55,365 nt of DNA from Magnetococcales bacterium WMHbinv6 (GTDB lineage Bacteria > Pseudomonadota > Magnetococcia > Magnetococcales > Magnetaquicoccaceae). The position numbers were made by a program, and so were the translations under genes. The DNA lies in assembly GCA_002753135.1 (NCBI GenBank), contig PDZV01000025.1, forward strand, positions 1 through 55,365, in the 5' to 3' direction. The notes beneath the pieces are model-generated. The model had not been told where the DNA came from. It saw only the letters and a list, made by a program, of their open reading frames with translations, and did no database searches. Shown one piece after another: positions 16,991-25,515 of the stretch; position 1 is the stretch's first letter, and each line of letters opens with the position of its first letter.

Positions 16991-18871
16991 CTACAAACCC
17001 ATACCCATCTGGATATAGCCGCAGGGACAGGCCTGGAAACAGACATGACAGCCATTGCAGCGGGTATAGTCGGTGAACATCACCTGACCTTGCGGACGTT
17101 TCAGGTCGCGGTGAATGGTCTCCTTGGGACAGAAAATCCGGCATTGGTCGCACGCAAAACATAAGCCACAGCTCATGCAGCGCTTGGCCTCGGCCATGGC
17201 CTGCTCCGCCGTAATGGTGAAGGTGGTCTCTTTGAACCCCTCAATGGCCTCGGTAGCTTCCAGTTTGGCCTCTTCGTTGCGCGGTGCCGGACGATAATAA
17301 TCCAGCCGCATCTCCTCGATCCGCACCGGCTTCACCTTGCCTGGAATTTGGTGCTTGGCCCCTTTCAGAAAGCTGTGCATCGCCCGTGCGGCTTGCCGAC
17401 CATGGCCGACAGAGCGGGTGGAAATACCCAACCCCAGCACATCACCACCGGCAAACACCCCCGGCAAAGAGGTTTCAAAGGCATTATTGGCGCTGATCCA
17501 ACCCCATTTGTTGGCCAACCCCTGCATTCCCTCTTCCAACTCCGGCACCTGACCGATACCCATGATCACCGTATCGCACGGCACGATGAACTCCGAACCG
17601 GGAACCGGTTCCGGGCGACGACGACCGGAAGAGTCCGGTGCCCCCAACTGCATGCGGATGCAACGGGCAGCCACCGCCCGCCCACCCTCGGTAATCAACT
17701 CCACCGGTGCGGCCAGCAGCTCAAACTTGACCCCTTCTTCCATCGCCTCGTCCACATCTTTGGCGATGGCTGGCATCTCATCCTTGGTGCGCCGATAGAG
17801 AATGGTCACTTCCGACCCACCGGCAACCCGACGCACGATGCGCGCCGAATCCACCGCTGTTTTTTCGGTGCTGACCACCTCTTCTTCTTTGCGCGCCTCT
17901 TCGTCGATGGCCTGCCGCACCGCATCATAACGGGCTTCATCCCCCGACTCTTCGGCAGCAATCAACTCTTTTTGCAAACGCAAGGAGACGCGGGCCGCAT
18001 CCATGGCGCTGTCACCACCACCGATGACCACAACCCGTTGGCCAATCTCCACCTTGGCACCGGTATTGACCCGGTTGAGGAAGCTGGCCGCGGTAAACAC
18101 GTTGGCCGACTCTTCACCCGGAATCTCCATGCTGCTCCCTTTGTGGGCACCCAAGGCCAGATAGATGGCAGCAAAATCCTTGCGCAACTGCTCAAAGGAG
18201 AGATCCCGGCCAATACGGGTATTGCACTTCAGCTCCACACCCAGATCGAGAATATTCTGGATTTCGCCGTCCAAAACATCATCGGGCAGGCGATAGGTGG
18301 GAATACCATAGCGCAACATGCCACCCGCTTTTTCAAAGGCTTCAAAGATGGTCACCTCATAACCACGGCGGGCCATCTGATAAGCACAGGAGAGACCGGA
18401 AGGTCCTGATCCGATCACCGCAACCTTTTGCGATTTTTTCTGGTCGGTGAGCTTTTTGAACTTCAGTTTGCGGCGCAAACCATGATCACCGATAAACCGC
18501 TCCATGTTGTTGATGGCCACCGAACCATCTTCCTTGTGCTGGCGATTGCAACCCGATTCGCAGGGGTGCGGGCAAATACGGCCATGGGTTGCCGGCAAAG
18601 GATTTTTATCGGTCAAAATCTCCCAGGCCTTATCCAACGCCTGATCCTGGGTCAACTTGTACTGACCAGCCTGCGCAATGACCGTCAGATAGCCGCGAAT
18701 ATCTTCGCTGCTCGGACAGGCATCTTTGCAGGGCGGCAGCCGTTGCACATAAGTCGGACATTTCCAACTGCTGCCATTGCGTACTACAACCTCTTCCGGA
18801 ATGCCCTTGCGCAAAGTTGGCTCAAGGTCTTCCCGGGTATAATCTTTGGTCAAGATGGTGGGTACTAACAT
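16991..18871 (-). CDS. dsrL: DsrL, NAD(P)H:acceptor oxidoreductase of the rDsr pathway
   Basis: A 626-residue iron-sulfur flavoprotein related to the small subunit of glutamate synthase. It works in the cytoplasm with DsrAB and couples sulfite production to NAD(P). N-terminal Fe-S ligands include C38, C48 and C52 and the CPHPCESGC segment near residue 100. The FAD site reads VIGSGPSGLSCAY, and the NAD(P) site reads VVIGGGDSAMDAA. Two C-terminal ferredoxin motifs (CMSCGLCFACDQC and CNGCHVCFQACPCG) separate DsrL from ordinary GltD. The start ATG has AAGGAG six bases upstream. It follows dsrB by 57 bases and ends at the terminator. Presence of dsrL marks the pathway as oxidative in most known organisms, although some sulfate reducers also have it. 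Confidence 0.95.
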   Translation of the reverse strand: MLVPTILTKDYTREDLEPTLRKGIPEEVVVRNGSSWKCPTYVQRLPPCKDACPSSEDIRGYLTVIAQAGQYKLTQDQALDKAWEILTDKNPLPATHGRICPHPCESGCNRQHKEDGSVAINNMERFIGDHGLRRKLKFKKLTDQKKSQKVAVIGSGPSGLSCAYQMARRGYEVTIFEAFEKAGGMLRYGIPTYRLPDDVLDGEIQNILDLGVELKCNTRIGRDLSFEQLRKDFAAIYLALGAHKGSSMEIPGEESANVFTAASFLNRVNTGAKVEIGQRVVVIGGGDSAMDAARVSLRLQKELIAAEESGDEARYDAVRQAIDEEARKEEEVVSTEKTAVDSARIVRRVAGGSEVTILYRRTKDEMPAIAKDVDEAMEEGVKFELLAAPVELITEGGRAVAARCIRMQLGAPDSSGRRRPEPVPGSEFIVPCDTVIMGIGQVPELEEGMQGLANKWGWISANNAFETSLPGVFAGGDVLGLGISTRSVGHGRQAARAMHSFLKGAKHQIPGKVKPVRIEEMRLDYYRPAPRNEEAKLEATEAIEGFKETTFTITAEQAMAEAKRCMSCGLCFACDQCRIFCPKETIHRDLKRPQGQVMFTDYTRCNGCHVCFQACPCGYIQMGMGL

Positions 18872-18928
18872 GGATGACTCCTTCTGCCCGATTGTCTCGT
18901 GCCCAAAAATGGTCTGGAATGCGCCCTG

Positions 18929-20002
18929 TTACAAACGGACCATCGCCGACCGGTTCAGGTTGGACAACGCCTCCGGACTGTCATCGATGTGATATTTGGT
19001 GAACGGGAAGCCGGTTTTTTCAAAAAACCGCTGCCAGCCGATACGCTCAATCCATTCACCCAAACGCTCCCAATCTTTGCCACCCTCTTTGTAAGCGGTC
19101 AAAATCCGCCGAATGGCAGCAGAAACTTCCGGCCAACGGGGCGGATTGTTGGGAATACCCCATACCGCCAGTTTCATGAAGGTCGGAGCAGAACGGGCGT
19201 TGGACATTTTACCGCCAACCCAGATCGACAGGGTATCGGTATTGGCGTCACGAATCTCCATGCTTGGGCATTGGCCATGGCAAGCACCACAGTACATGCA
19301 CTTTTCTTGCACCACTTCAACGCTCTCATGGCCGTTGACCACCGCCGGACGAATGGCGGCTGCCGGGCAGATGGCCACCACCTTGGGCAATTCACAGATC
19401 TGCATATTGTCATGGTTGATCCGTGGCGGATGATGATGTTGCACGATCACCGAGATATCCCCATGGCTGGCACAGTTGATCTGGCAGCAGGAGGTGGAAA
19501 GATGCACCCGGTTGGGAAAACTCTCCGATTTGAACTCTTCAATCAGGTCATCCATCATCGCCTTCACCGAGCCGGCGGCATCGGTACCCGGCAGGTTGCA
19601 GTGCAACCAACCCTGGGTATGGGCAATGTTGGAAACCGACGGACCGGTACCACCCACCGGCCAACCCAGATCCTGTTCCACCGTGTTGATCAAGCCATCC
19701 AACTGGCTTTCATCACCCAACAAAAACTCAATATTGGCCCGGGTGGTGAAACGGACAAACCCCTCACAATATTTGTCGGCGATGTCACAAACTTTGCGCA
19801 CCGTATCGGCGCTCATGGTGCGCGGAGAACCGGCGCGTACCGTAAACAGTTTGTCGCCACTTTCGGCCACATGAACCAAAACACCGGGACGCAACCGCTC
19901 ATGGTAATCCCACTTGCCATAGTTTTTGGCCATCAACGGGTGCAGATATTGGGTGTAGTCGGGAGCCCCCTGGTCCCGAGGTGCCATCGGTCTTTCGCTC
20001 AT
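18929..20002 (-). CDS. dsrB: Dissimilatory sulfite reductase beta subunit
   Basis: The beta subunit (357 residues) of siroheme sulfite reductase, which in sulfur oxidisers works in reverse to oxidise DsrC-bound sulfur to sulfite. Siroheme/[4Fe-4S] ligands lie in WLHCNLPGTD and STSCCQINCASHG. An inserted ferredoxin domain carries AICPAAAI and KCMYCGACHGQCP. The start is ambiguous: an ATG at 20002 lies eleven bases after GGAG, and a TTG at 20008 lies five bases after it. I use the ATG. It is separated from dsrA by an unusual gap of about 200 bases and precedes dsrL by 57 bases. Confidence 0.96.
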   Translation of the reverse strand: MSERPMAPRDQGAPDYTQYLHPLMAKNYGKWDYHERLRPGVLVHVAESGDKLFTVRAGSPRTMSADTVRKVCDIADKYCEGFVRFTTRANIEFLLGDESQLDGLINTVEQDLGWPVGGTGPSVSNIAHTQGWLHCNLPGTDAAGSVKAMMDDLIEEFKSESFPNRVHLSTSCCQINCASHGDISVIVQHHHPPRINHDNMQICELPKVVAICPAAAIRPAVVNGHESVEVVQEKCMYCGACHGQCPSMEIRDANTDTLSIWVGGKMSNARSAPTFMKLAVWGIPNNPPRWPEVSAAIRRILTAYKEGGKDWERLGEWIERIGWQRFFEKTGFPFTKYHIDDSPEALSNLNRSAMVRL

Positions 20003-20008
20003 CGTCAA

Positions 20009-20205
20009 TCTATCTCCACAAAGTATCGGTCAGTAGTATGAGAGCTTGTGAATAAATCTACTGCGCAGCCCGCAGGCACCGTGGCGGATCGGTTCGCTCC
20101 TCGCCTATCCCATCGACAGGTTTCGTCGCTCACCCACCCGCGCCTTGCCACCAGACTGGCTCGTGACGATTCATTCACCACAAGCCCTGAGAGAATCGTA
20201 CCCGC
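20009..20205. other. Repeat-like insertion between dsrA and dsrB
   Basis: This 197-base non-coding gap separates genes that are nearly contiguous elsewhere. It contains GTATGAGAGCTTGTG at 20036-20050, which matches 52824-52838 at 14 of 15 bases. GTGACGATTCATTC at 20163 matches the segment at 52863 with two differences. It also has a TCGTCGC...CTTGCCACC stretch that resembles, in inverse orientation, the centre of the inverted repeat at 52746-52824. No gene or obvious terminator is seen. It may be a degraded copy of a small dispersed repeat. Confidence 0.45.
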
Positions 20206-21489
20206 TCAATCAGCCGTTTCCGGCCCCTCGGATTCCCGGTTCCACACTTTCGGGTTTTGCGCTTGTTCGCCACCAAAACGGGTCGGGGCCAACTCCTCGA
20301 ACTTGATGTACGGGGAGGTGCGCGGACGCAGAATCATCCGCGGATCCGGCTCCAGGCCGATCCCATCCAGGAAGGTGGCCATGCCAACCCGATGAATGAA
20401 TTCACCGATCCGTTCGTGATCCATACCGTTATCGTTCCAGAACTCCCATACCCGCTCGATGAACTCTTTGAGGTTTTCCAGATCCTCATCGGTCTCCAAC
20501 TTCATGAAGGGTACCAGGACGGAACTCATGGTATCACCAATTTTCAGGGTACGATGGCCACCAACCAGAATGGTCACACCGCGATCCTTGCCCGGTTTCA
20601 GGGCTTTGTTCATGACGTTGATGCAGTGCATGCAGCGCACGCATTCGGAATCTTCCACCTTCAACTCTTTGCCACGCACGCTCATGCAACGGGTCGGGCA
20701 ACGGGTGAGAACGTTGTCGATCAGATATTCCATACCCTTTTCGTCGATAAATTCTGCAACTTTCTCCTGATTGACCTGCATCGGGCCACGCCAGGTACCG
20801 ATGATCGGCATGTCCGAACGGACGATCGAGTTGCCGCAGTCGTTGCCGCAACCGGAAAGTTTGAACTTGAATTTGTAGACGAATTCGGGGCGATGCAGAT
20901 ATTCGATGAAGCTGTCGGTGATAAACTTGGTGGTCTTCATGGTGTCAAAGCAGGCCATCTCACAGCGGGCCTGGCCGACACAGCATTGCAGGGTACGCAT
21001 GGCCGCACCGGAGCCACCGATATCCCAGCCATCGTGCATCAGATCTTCGGCCACATTCATCGATCCGTTGTCATCGAAACCCAGGAGCAGAATGTCGCCC
21101 GACATGCCATGCAGTTGCAAAATACCGGCACCATGGCGCTCGGCGGAATCGGCCAGATTGCGCAACGCCTGGGTATTATAAACCCAACCCGGCGGCTCGA
21201 TCACACGCACGGTGTGGAAATTGGCCAACGCCGGATATTTGTCTGCTTTTTCCGAGACACGGGCAATGACACCACCGCCATAACCGGGAACATTGATGAT
21301 TTTACCCAACCAGTAGTTCCACTTGTTCTCATACGACTCTTCCAACTGGTTGAGTAGCTGGACAATCTGTGGCCGTTTTTTGGAATATTCCTTCAAATCC
21401 TTGACAAAACTGGGCCAGGGGCCCGATTCCAACTCATTCAACAGGGGCGTGTTCAGCGTCATTCCCGGAGAATTGTCTTCGTTGCTCAT
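20206..21489 (-). CDS. dsrA: Dissimilatory sulfite reductase alpha subunit
   Basis: The alpha subunit (427 residues) of siroheme sulfite reductase. Siroheme-[4Fe-4S] cysteines are seen in TLQCCVGQARCEMAC and in LSGCGNDCGNS. The inserted ferredoxin domain carries RCPTRCMSV and ECVRCMHCINVMN. The ATG at 21489 is chosen over the longer frame because AAGGAG lies just upstream and the family N-terminus fits. With dsrB and dsrL it makes the catalytic core of reverse Dsr sulfur oxidation. It is the first gene of the block, and the promoter is presumably in the 395-base gap to the flagellin gene. Oxidative rather than reductive type is inferred from the co-occurring dsrEFH and dsrL. Confidence 0.97.
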   Translation of the reverse strand: MSNEDNSPGMTLNTPLLNELESGPWPSFVKDLKEYSKKRPQIVQLLNQLEESYENKWNYWLGKIINVPGYGGGVIARVSEKADKYPALANFHTVRVIEPPGWVYNTQALRNLADSAERHGAGILQLHGMSGDILLLGFDDNGSMNVAEDLMHDGWDIGGSGAAMRTLQCCVGQARCEMACFDTMKTTKFITDSFIEYLHRPEFVYKFKFKLSGCGNDCGNSIVRSDMPIIGTWRGPMQVNQEKVAEFIDEKGMEYLIDNVLTRCPTRCMSVRGKELKVEDSECVRCMHCINVMNKALKPGKDRGVTILVGGHRTLKIGDTMSSVLVPFMKLETDEDLENLKEFIERVWEFWNDNGMDHERIGEFIHRVGMATFLDGIGLEPDPRMILRPRTSPYIKFEELAPTRFGGEQAQNPKVWNRESEGPETAD

Positions 21490-21790
21490 GCGACACTCCT
21501 TGGCGAGGGGTTCAATATATATAAACCAAAACAACCAGTTAGACTAAGCATACCAATCATGCTACAGCAAATTCCATCCTTCAGGCAACCGATTCGCGCA
21601 AGTATAAACCAAGCAGCACGGCGCATACAACAGAAAATCATGGAATTCTAATATATATTTATTCAGGGGGATAAAATAGATTTTTATCAAAAAATGTTTC
21701 GATTTTTTCCAGAAAATGTTCCGTCTGCAACCTGACCTGCAGAGGGTCATCCTTTTTGATCTTATGGTCAATTCAACTTTTTTTCCCTAC
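21490..21790 (-). promoter_or_regulatory. AT-rich upstream region of dsrA
   Basis: No gene is seen here. The region is AT-rich and directly precedes dsrA; together with the terminator it fills the gap to the flagellin gene. Read on the minus strand, a TATATATA run lies about 35 bases before the dsrA start and could serve as a -10 region, but no convincing -35 is placed correctly. A direct repeat of AAAATGTT occurs at about 21694-21721. It probably holds the dsr promoter and regulator sites. Confidence 0.35.
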
Positions 21791-21833
21791 AAAAACAGAG
21801 ACACCCCCGCTGCCCAGGCAACAGGGGTGTTTC
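21791..21833 (-). terminator. Rho-independent terminator of the flagellin gene
   Basis: On the minus strand the stem ACACCCC/GGGGTGT (21824-21830 with 21801-21807) is followed by a T-rich tract (CTCTGTTTTT). It lies about 50 bases after the flagellin stop. Confidence 0.75.
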
Positions 21834-21884
21834 AGAAGAAATAACCGCAAAGTCAGACAACAAAGCAATAGGCGAATAGAGTCA

Positions 21885-22733
21885 TCAGGCGTTGGCAGAG
21901 GACGAGGCACCCAGCAGCTTCAACAATGACTGCGCCTGCAAATTGGCCTGAGCCAAAATGGCCACCGTCGCCTGTTGCCGGATCGACTGGGTGGCGGCGT
22001 TGGCACTCTCCTCGGCGACGTCACTGTCGGCCACGCGGGAATAGGCCTGCGTATAACCCAAAGAGGTGGCATCCAAGGTACTGGCAATGGATTGCAACCG
22101 ATTTTGCAAACCACCGATGGTGGCCCGCAACAGAGCAATCGAACTCAAGGCGCTGTCCACATTGGTGATGGTCGTTTGCGCGTTGGCCGAGGTATCCACC
22201 TTCAAATAGGAGCCGCTGTTATCCGCCCCCAAGGCCGCCAGACTGGCACCGCCGATGGTCATAGTGAAGGTTTGACCGGTATTGGGATTTACCTGCAGGT
22301 TGAGATTGAAGTTACCCGCCAACGGGGTCTGGCTGAAAATGGTGGTACCCGTAGCCAGTCGACTGATCTCCCGGACCAACCCTTTCACCTCCTCGTTCAA
22401 AGCGGCCCGATCACTGCTGGTATAGGTGGAAGTCGACGAACTGACCGCCAGATCACGGACCTGTTGAAAGGCGTCGGTACTCTCCTGCAAGGCGGCATCG
22501 GCAACCTGCAGCAAAGACAAGGCATCGTTGGTGTTCTGCTTGGCTGCCGTAATCCCGCTGATTTGCGAGGCCAGTTTCATGGCAAATGAGATCACTCCGG
22601 GTCCATCGCCGGCGGTCAGCAGTTTTGTCCCCGCAGCCAAACGTTGCAGACTTTTGTTCCAAGAACTGCTGGATTGCTCCAGGGCCTGGCGGGCCATCAA
22701 AACCGTGCTGGAATTGTTGATGGAAAGGCTCAT
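21885..22733 (-). CDS. Flagellin
   Basis: A 282-residue flagellin, the filament subunit exported by the flagellar type III system. The conserved N-terminal D0/D1 helices (SLSINNSSTVLMARQALEQS, then KSLQRLAAGTKLLTAGD) and C-terminal D1/D0 helices (LGYTQAYSRVADSDVAEESA, ATVAILAQANLQAQSLLKLL) flank a short variable centre of about 80 residues. That makes it one of the smaller flagellins. AGGAG lies nine bases before the start. A small hairpin, CCCGAT-GCC-ATCGGG at 22768-22782, is in its leader. It is a single gene with its own terminator and no flagellar neighbours. Its promoter is probably of the sigma-28 type, but I could not place one convincingly. Confidence 0.95.
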   Translation of the reverse strand: MSLSINNSSTVLMARQALEQSSSSWNKSLQRLAAGTKLLTAGDGPGVISFAMKLASQISGITAAKQNTNDALSLLQVADAALQESTDAFQQVRDLAVSSSTSTYTSSDRAALNEEVKGLVREISRLATGTTIFSQTPLAGNFNLNLQVNPNTGQTFTMTIGGASLAALGADNSGSYLKVDTSANAQTTITNVDSALSSIALLRATIGGLQNRLQSIASTLDATSLGYTQAYSRVADSDVAEESANAATQSIRQQATVAILAQANLQAQSLLKLLGASSSANA

Positions 22734-23006
22734 GCTGGTTACTCCTGATACTGAGTGATTCCGTTACCCCGATGCCATCGGGATCGAAAGTGAGTTGATT
22801 TTTACCGCAACATCTGACGCAACAGCGTGCGATGTACCGATATTGATGACGGTAAACCGCTGCCCAGTCAAGAAAATTATCTGCTTTATCCCGGTATTTA
22901 TTATTCATTTTCCGAGGCATTTTTCGAGCATGGTTGATTTTATCTGATGATCGTTGATTTTTTCCCTCTTTTGGCCAGAAAACCCGTATGGGTAACAGAT
23001 AATTTT

Positions 23007-23157
23007 CGGTCAATTTTGTCCGATATGGCCCACAAACAGACAGAATCGGTCAATAATGTCCGATTAATGGTACCGACGTGCGCAAATTTTCGGACAAATT
23101 TGTCCTGAAATTTTTTACTAATGTCCCTCTGTTTTCTGCCGATAAAGATAATGTCCC
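23007..23157 (+). repeat. Five iterated TGTCC sites upstream of the HicB-like gene
   Basis: The 478-base gap between the flagellin and the HicB-like gene holds no gene. It has CGGTCAATTTTGTCCG at 23007, CGGTCAATAATGTCCG at 23047, CGGACAAATTTGTCCT at 23091, and half-sites TAATGTCCC ending at 23127 and 23157. The consensus CGGWCAAWWWTGTCCG is palindromic and the third copy contains a perfect 14-base palindrome. Site spacings are 40, 44, 21 and 30 bases, close to whole helical turns. They could be operators for the adjacent gene or the multi-repeat end of a lost insertion sequence. Confidence 0.7.
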
Positions 23158-23211
23158 GGTATGCCTGGGATCACCGTCAGCAGCCAGCGGTCTGAATCCG
23201 GATCTCCCCGT

Positions 23212-23658
23212 ATGGAAACCCCTTTTTATTTTCCGGTTGTGGTGCGGCAACTCTCCGAGCAACGCTTTCAGGCCCACCTGCCCGATCTTCCGGAAACAGC
23301 CCGACAGCACACCACCCTGGAAGGGGCCTTGCACGCCGTCAATGAGGCCCTCACTACCGCGATAGCCTTGCGCATGCGCCGCAATCAGCCGTTGCCAATC
23401 CCTGCTGCCCCGCGCAGCAAAGAGCGCTATTGGGCTACCCTGCCCGCCCTGCTGGCCGCCAAAGCCCTTCTCTACCGCACCATGCGCCAACAAGGGCTCA
23501 GCAAAACGGCCCTGGCCAAAAAGTTGAATCACGATGAAAAAGAGATTCGTCGCCTGCTCGATCCAAACCACCCCTCCAAACTGGCCCGTTTGGAAAATGC
23601 CCTTACCGTACTTGGTTTACAGCTGATTCTGACCGTGCGCCAAGCCCCGACTCCGTGA
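23212..23658 (+). CDS. HicB-like antitoxin/DNA-binding protein (orphan)
   Basis: This 148-residue protein has the two parts of HicB antitoxins. The N-terminal RNase H-like fold reads FYFPVVVRQLSEQRFQAHLPDLPE. A C-terminal helix-turn-helix of the type found in HicB follows (GLSKTALAKKLNHDEKEIRRLLDP, then LENALTVLGLQLILTV). No HicA toxin of about 60-80 residues is found next to it. The ATG at 23212 is preferred over one at 23161 since it begins at the conserved first strand, but neither has a good ribosome-binding site. The gene follows the array of TGTCC sites, which it could bind. Confidence 0.75.
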   Translation: METPFYFPVVVRQLSEQRFQAHLPDLPETARQHTTLEGALHAVNEALTTAIALRMRRNQPLPIPAAPRSKERYWATLPALLAAKALLYRTMRQQGLSKTALAKKLNHDEKEIRRLLDPNHPSKLARLENALTVLGLQLILTVRQAPTP

Positions 23659-23777
23659 CACCCGCTTGCCAGGAAGATGTTTTGCCTTTACGCCGTGCAT
23701 GGAAGGGGGGAGAATGGCCCCCTTTTGCACGCAACGACCGACGATGAACGGATGAACGGGTACAGGAGGATACTGCC

Positions 23778-24197
23778 GTGTCACAACCAAGCGACTATCA
23801 ACACATTCTCGACAAAGCAATCGCGGCGGAAATGATTTCTGTCGAACAACTGCATCAGTTGCTGCAATACGCCCCTTTGCCACAGGTCACCCTGTTGGAT
23901 GTGCGCACGCCGAGCGAACAGCAGCAAGGCATTATTCCCGGTTCACTCCTGTTTCCCTGTGATCACGATCTGCAAAATCTGGAAAACACCACCATCTTTT
24001 CTGCCAGTTTTCACGCCAATTTTCATCCAGAAGCCTTTGATCCGGAACAGCATTATATTTTGATCTGTCGCACCGGTCCACGCACCGCCATTGCCCTGGA
24101 GGCGTTCTTGCATCACAACCTGATCGCCTGCGAATTGTTGGGTGGTATCACCGAATGGCGACAAAAGGGGTACAGCCTGCAGCAGTTGCAACCGTAA
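23778..24197 (+). CDS. Rhodanese-like sulfurtransferase domain protein
   Basis: A 139-residue single-domain rhodanese. TLLDVRTPSEQQQGIIPGS is the CH2A-like segment, and LICRTGPRTA holds the active-site cysteine in a six-residue CRTGPR loop, followed by LLGGITEWRQKGY. Start is the GTG at 23778 with AGGAGG upstream. Such proteins carry sulfur as a persulfide. In an rDsr organism it might feed sulfur to TusA/DsrE, but the gene is not in a dsr cluster and rhodaneses are general, so this is only a possibility. Confidence 0.88.
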   Translation: MSQPSDYQHILDKAIAAEMISVEQLHQLLQYAPLPQVTLLDVRTPSEQQQGIIPGSLLFPCDHDLQNLENTTIFSASFHANFHPEAFDPEQHYILICRTGPRTAIALEAFLHHNLIACELLGGITEWRQKGYSLQQLQP

Positions 24198-24277
24198 AAG
24201 GTGTCAGAGGAGAGCGCGCATCCGCAAGGTGGGCAGAACAGAGATTATTCAGAAAAAAAGGGAACAGCTTGGCAGGT

Positions 24278-24363
24278 TTGGTGCGGATGGCCGGATTTGA
24301 ACCGGCACAGCGTGAGCTACTGCCCCCTCAAGACAGCGTGTCTACCAATTTCACCACATCCGC
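24278..24363 (-). tRNA. tRNA-Leu (GAG)
   Basis: On the minus strand the acceptor stem GCGGATG pairs with CATCCGC, followed by A and an encoded CCA. The D arm reads GTGAAATTGGTAGACAC. The anticodon arm is CTGTC-TTGAGGG-GGCAG with anticodon GAG at 24327-24329. A long class II variable arm and GGTTCAAATCC in the T loop follow. Length is 86 bases including CCA. Confidence 0.96.
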
Positions 24364-24561
24364 ACTAACCCAGCGAGTCTAGCAAAGCCTTCTCCTGCAT
24401 TGCAATGGTTTTCCTTCGCCCATCCCGCCTCTTCCGGCTCCCCAGCCCATTATTCTTTGAACTCGGTTGAATAGTCACTTGCCAGCGTGTATCCTCTGTG
24501 TCAGATCGGAAAAAAAGGGCGATCTGGTGAACCGCTCATCAGGATAAAGAGGTGACTGTCA

Positions 24562-25425
24562 ATGAAGAATAAAGAGTGGTTGATTGAGGTGGATTACGAT
24601 TCCTTTGATCGGGATGTACTGGAACGATCGAGTGATGTTCCTGTATTGGTTGATTTTTGGGCTCCCTGGTGTGCGCCGTGCCGGGCTTTGGGCCCAATCC
24701 TGGAAAAACTGCAAAAAGAGATGGTGGACCGTTTTGTGCTGGCCAAAATTGATTCCGATAAAAATCCGGAACTGGCCAGAGAGTATCAGATTCGCACCAT
24801 TCCGGCGGTCAAATTGTTCGTCGACGGCGAGGTCGAAGATGAGTTTACCGGCGCCTTGCCGGAACAGGCCATCCGGCAATTTCTCGACAAAGCCATCCCC
24901 TCGCCGTTGGATCGTCTGGCCCAACAGGCCAGCATCTCTGCCGATCAAGGTGCCTGGGATAAGGCCGGAGAGCTGTTCAGCCAAGTGCTGGAGCAAAATC
25001 CCCACCATGTGTTGGGCCTGCTCGGCATGATCCGCGTCCTGCTCAATTCACAACGCAGCGAAGAGGCTGGCAAATATTTTGCCCGTTTGCCGATCAAAAC
25101 CGCAGAAAGCCAGGAAGGAAAACTGTTACGGGCCCGTATCGCCTTTTCCGGTGGCCAGAACAAAGACAGCCTGGAAGATCTGCAGGAAAAAGTGGCCGTC
25201 GCGCCGGGCAACCCCGCCGCCCGTCTGGCTTTGGGCCATGCCCTGGTGCGCCAGGAGCGCTATGCCGAAGGAATGGACCATTTTCTCGAAGCCCTGCGCC
25301 GCGAAAAAAACACCCAGGATTCCACCGCCCGCAAAGCATTGCTGCAGGTGTTCGATCTGTTGGGCCAATCGCACCCCCTGGTGGCAGAATATCGGCCCAA
25401 ACTCTCCTCCCTTCTCTTCTCTTGA
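24562..25425 (+). CDS. cnoX: CnoX/YbbN-type thioredoxin-TPR protein
   Basis: This 287-residue protein has an N-terminal thioredoxin domain (about 1-110) with an intact WCAPC active site and cis-Pro in IRTIPAVKLF. TPR-like helical repeats follow (about 120-280). This is the architecture of CnoX/YbbN, a chaperone-redox protein that protects substrates under oxidative stress and hands them to GroEL. Unlike the E. coli protein, which has SxxC, this one keeps both cysteines, as reported for the Caulobacter type. It stands alone and ends at a strong bidirectional terminator. Confidence 0.88.
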   Translation: MKNKEWLIEVDYDSFDRDVLERSSDVPVLVDFWAPWCAPCRALGPILEKLQKEMVDRFVLAKIDSDKNPELAREYQIRTIPAVKLFVDGEVEDEFTGALPEQAIRQFLDKAIPSPLDRLAQQASISADQGAWDKAGELFSQVLEQNPHHVLGLLGMIRVLLNSQRSEEAGKYFARLPIKTAESQEGKLLRARIAFSGGQNKDSLEDLQEKVAVAPGNPAARLALGHALVRQERYAEGMDHFLEALRREKNTQDSTARKALLQVFDLLGQSHPLVAEYRPKLSSLLFS

Positions 25426-25454
25426 CCGCTTTTGCGCCCTCAGACACCCCGTAC

Positions 25455-25488
25455 GAAAAAAGCCGGAGCATACGCCCCGGCTTTTTTT
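25455..25488. terminator. Bidirectional terminator between cnoX and the FmdB-like gene
   Basis: A stem AAAAAAGCCGG/CCGGCTTTTTT encloses a short loop, with a T-run on either strand. It lies 30 bases after cnoX and 28 bases after the convergent zinc-ribbon gene. Confidence 0.85.
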
Positions 25489-25515
25489 CTTCCTCACAGG
25501 TACTGTGTTTGACCA

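Noticed and set aside
17348-18409. Plus-strand open frame of 353 codons opposite dsrL
   Set aside because: It is a shadow frame of dsrL, with no family match or ribosome-binding site. Similar shadows lie opposite dsrA and dsrB.
23007-23157. CRISPR array
   Set aside because: The repeats are about 16 bases, degenerate and unevenly spaced, and there are no cas genes.
23778-24197. Rhodanese as a dedicated part of the Dsr system
   Set aside because: It is a generic single-domain rhodanese and is not in an operon with dsr, tusA or dsrE.
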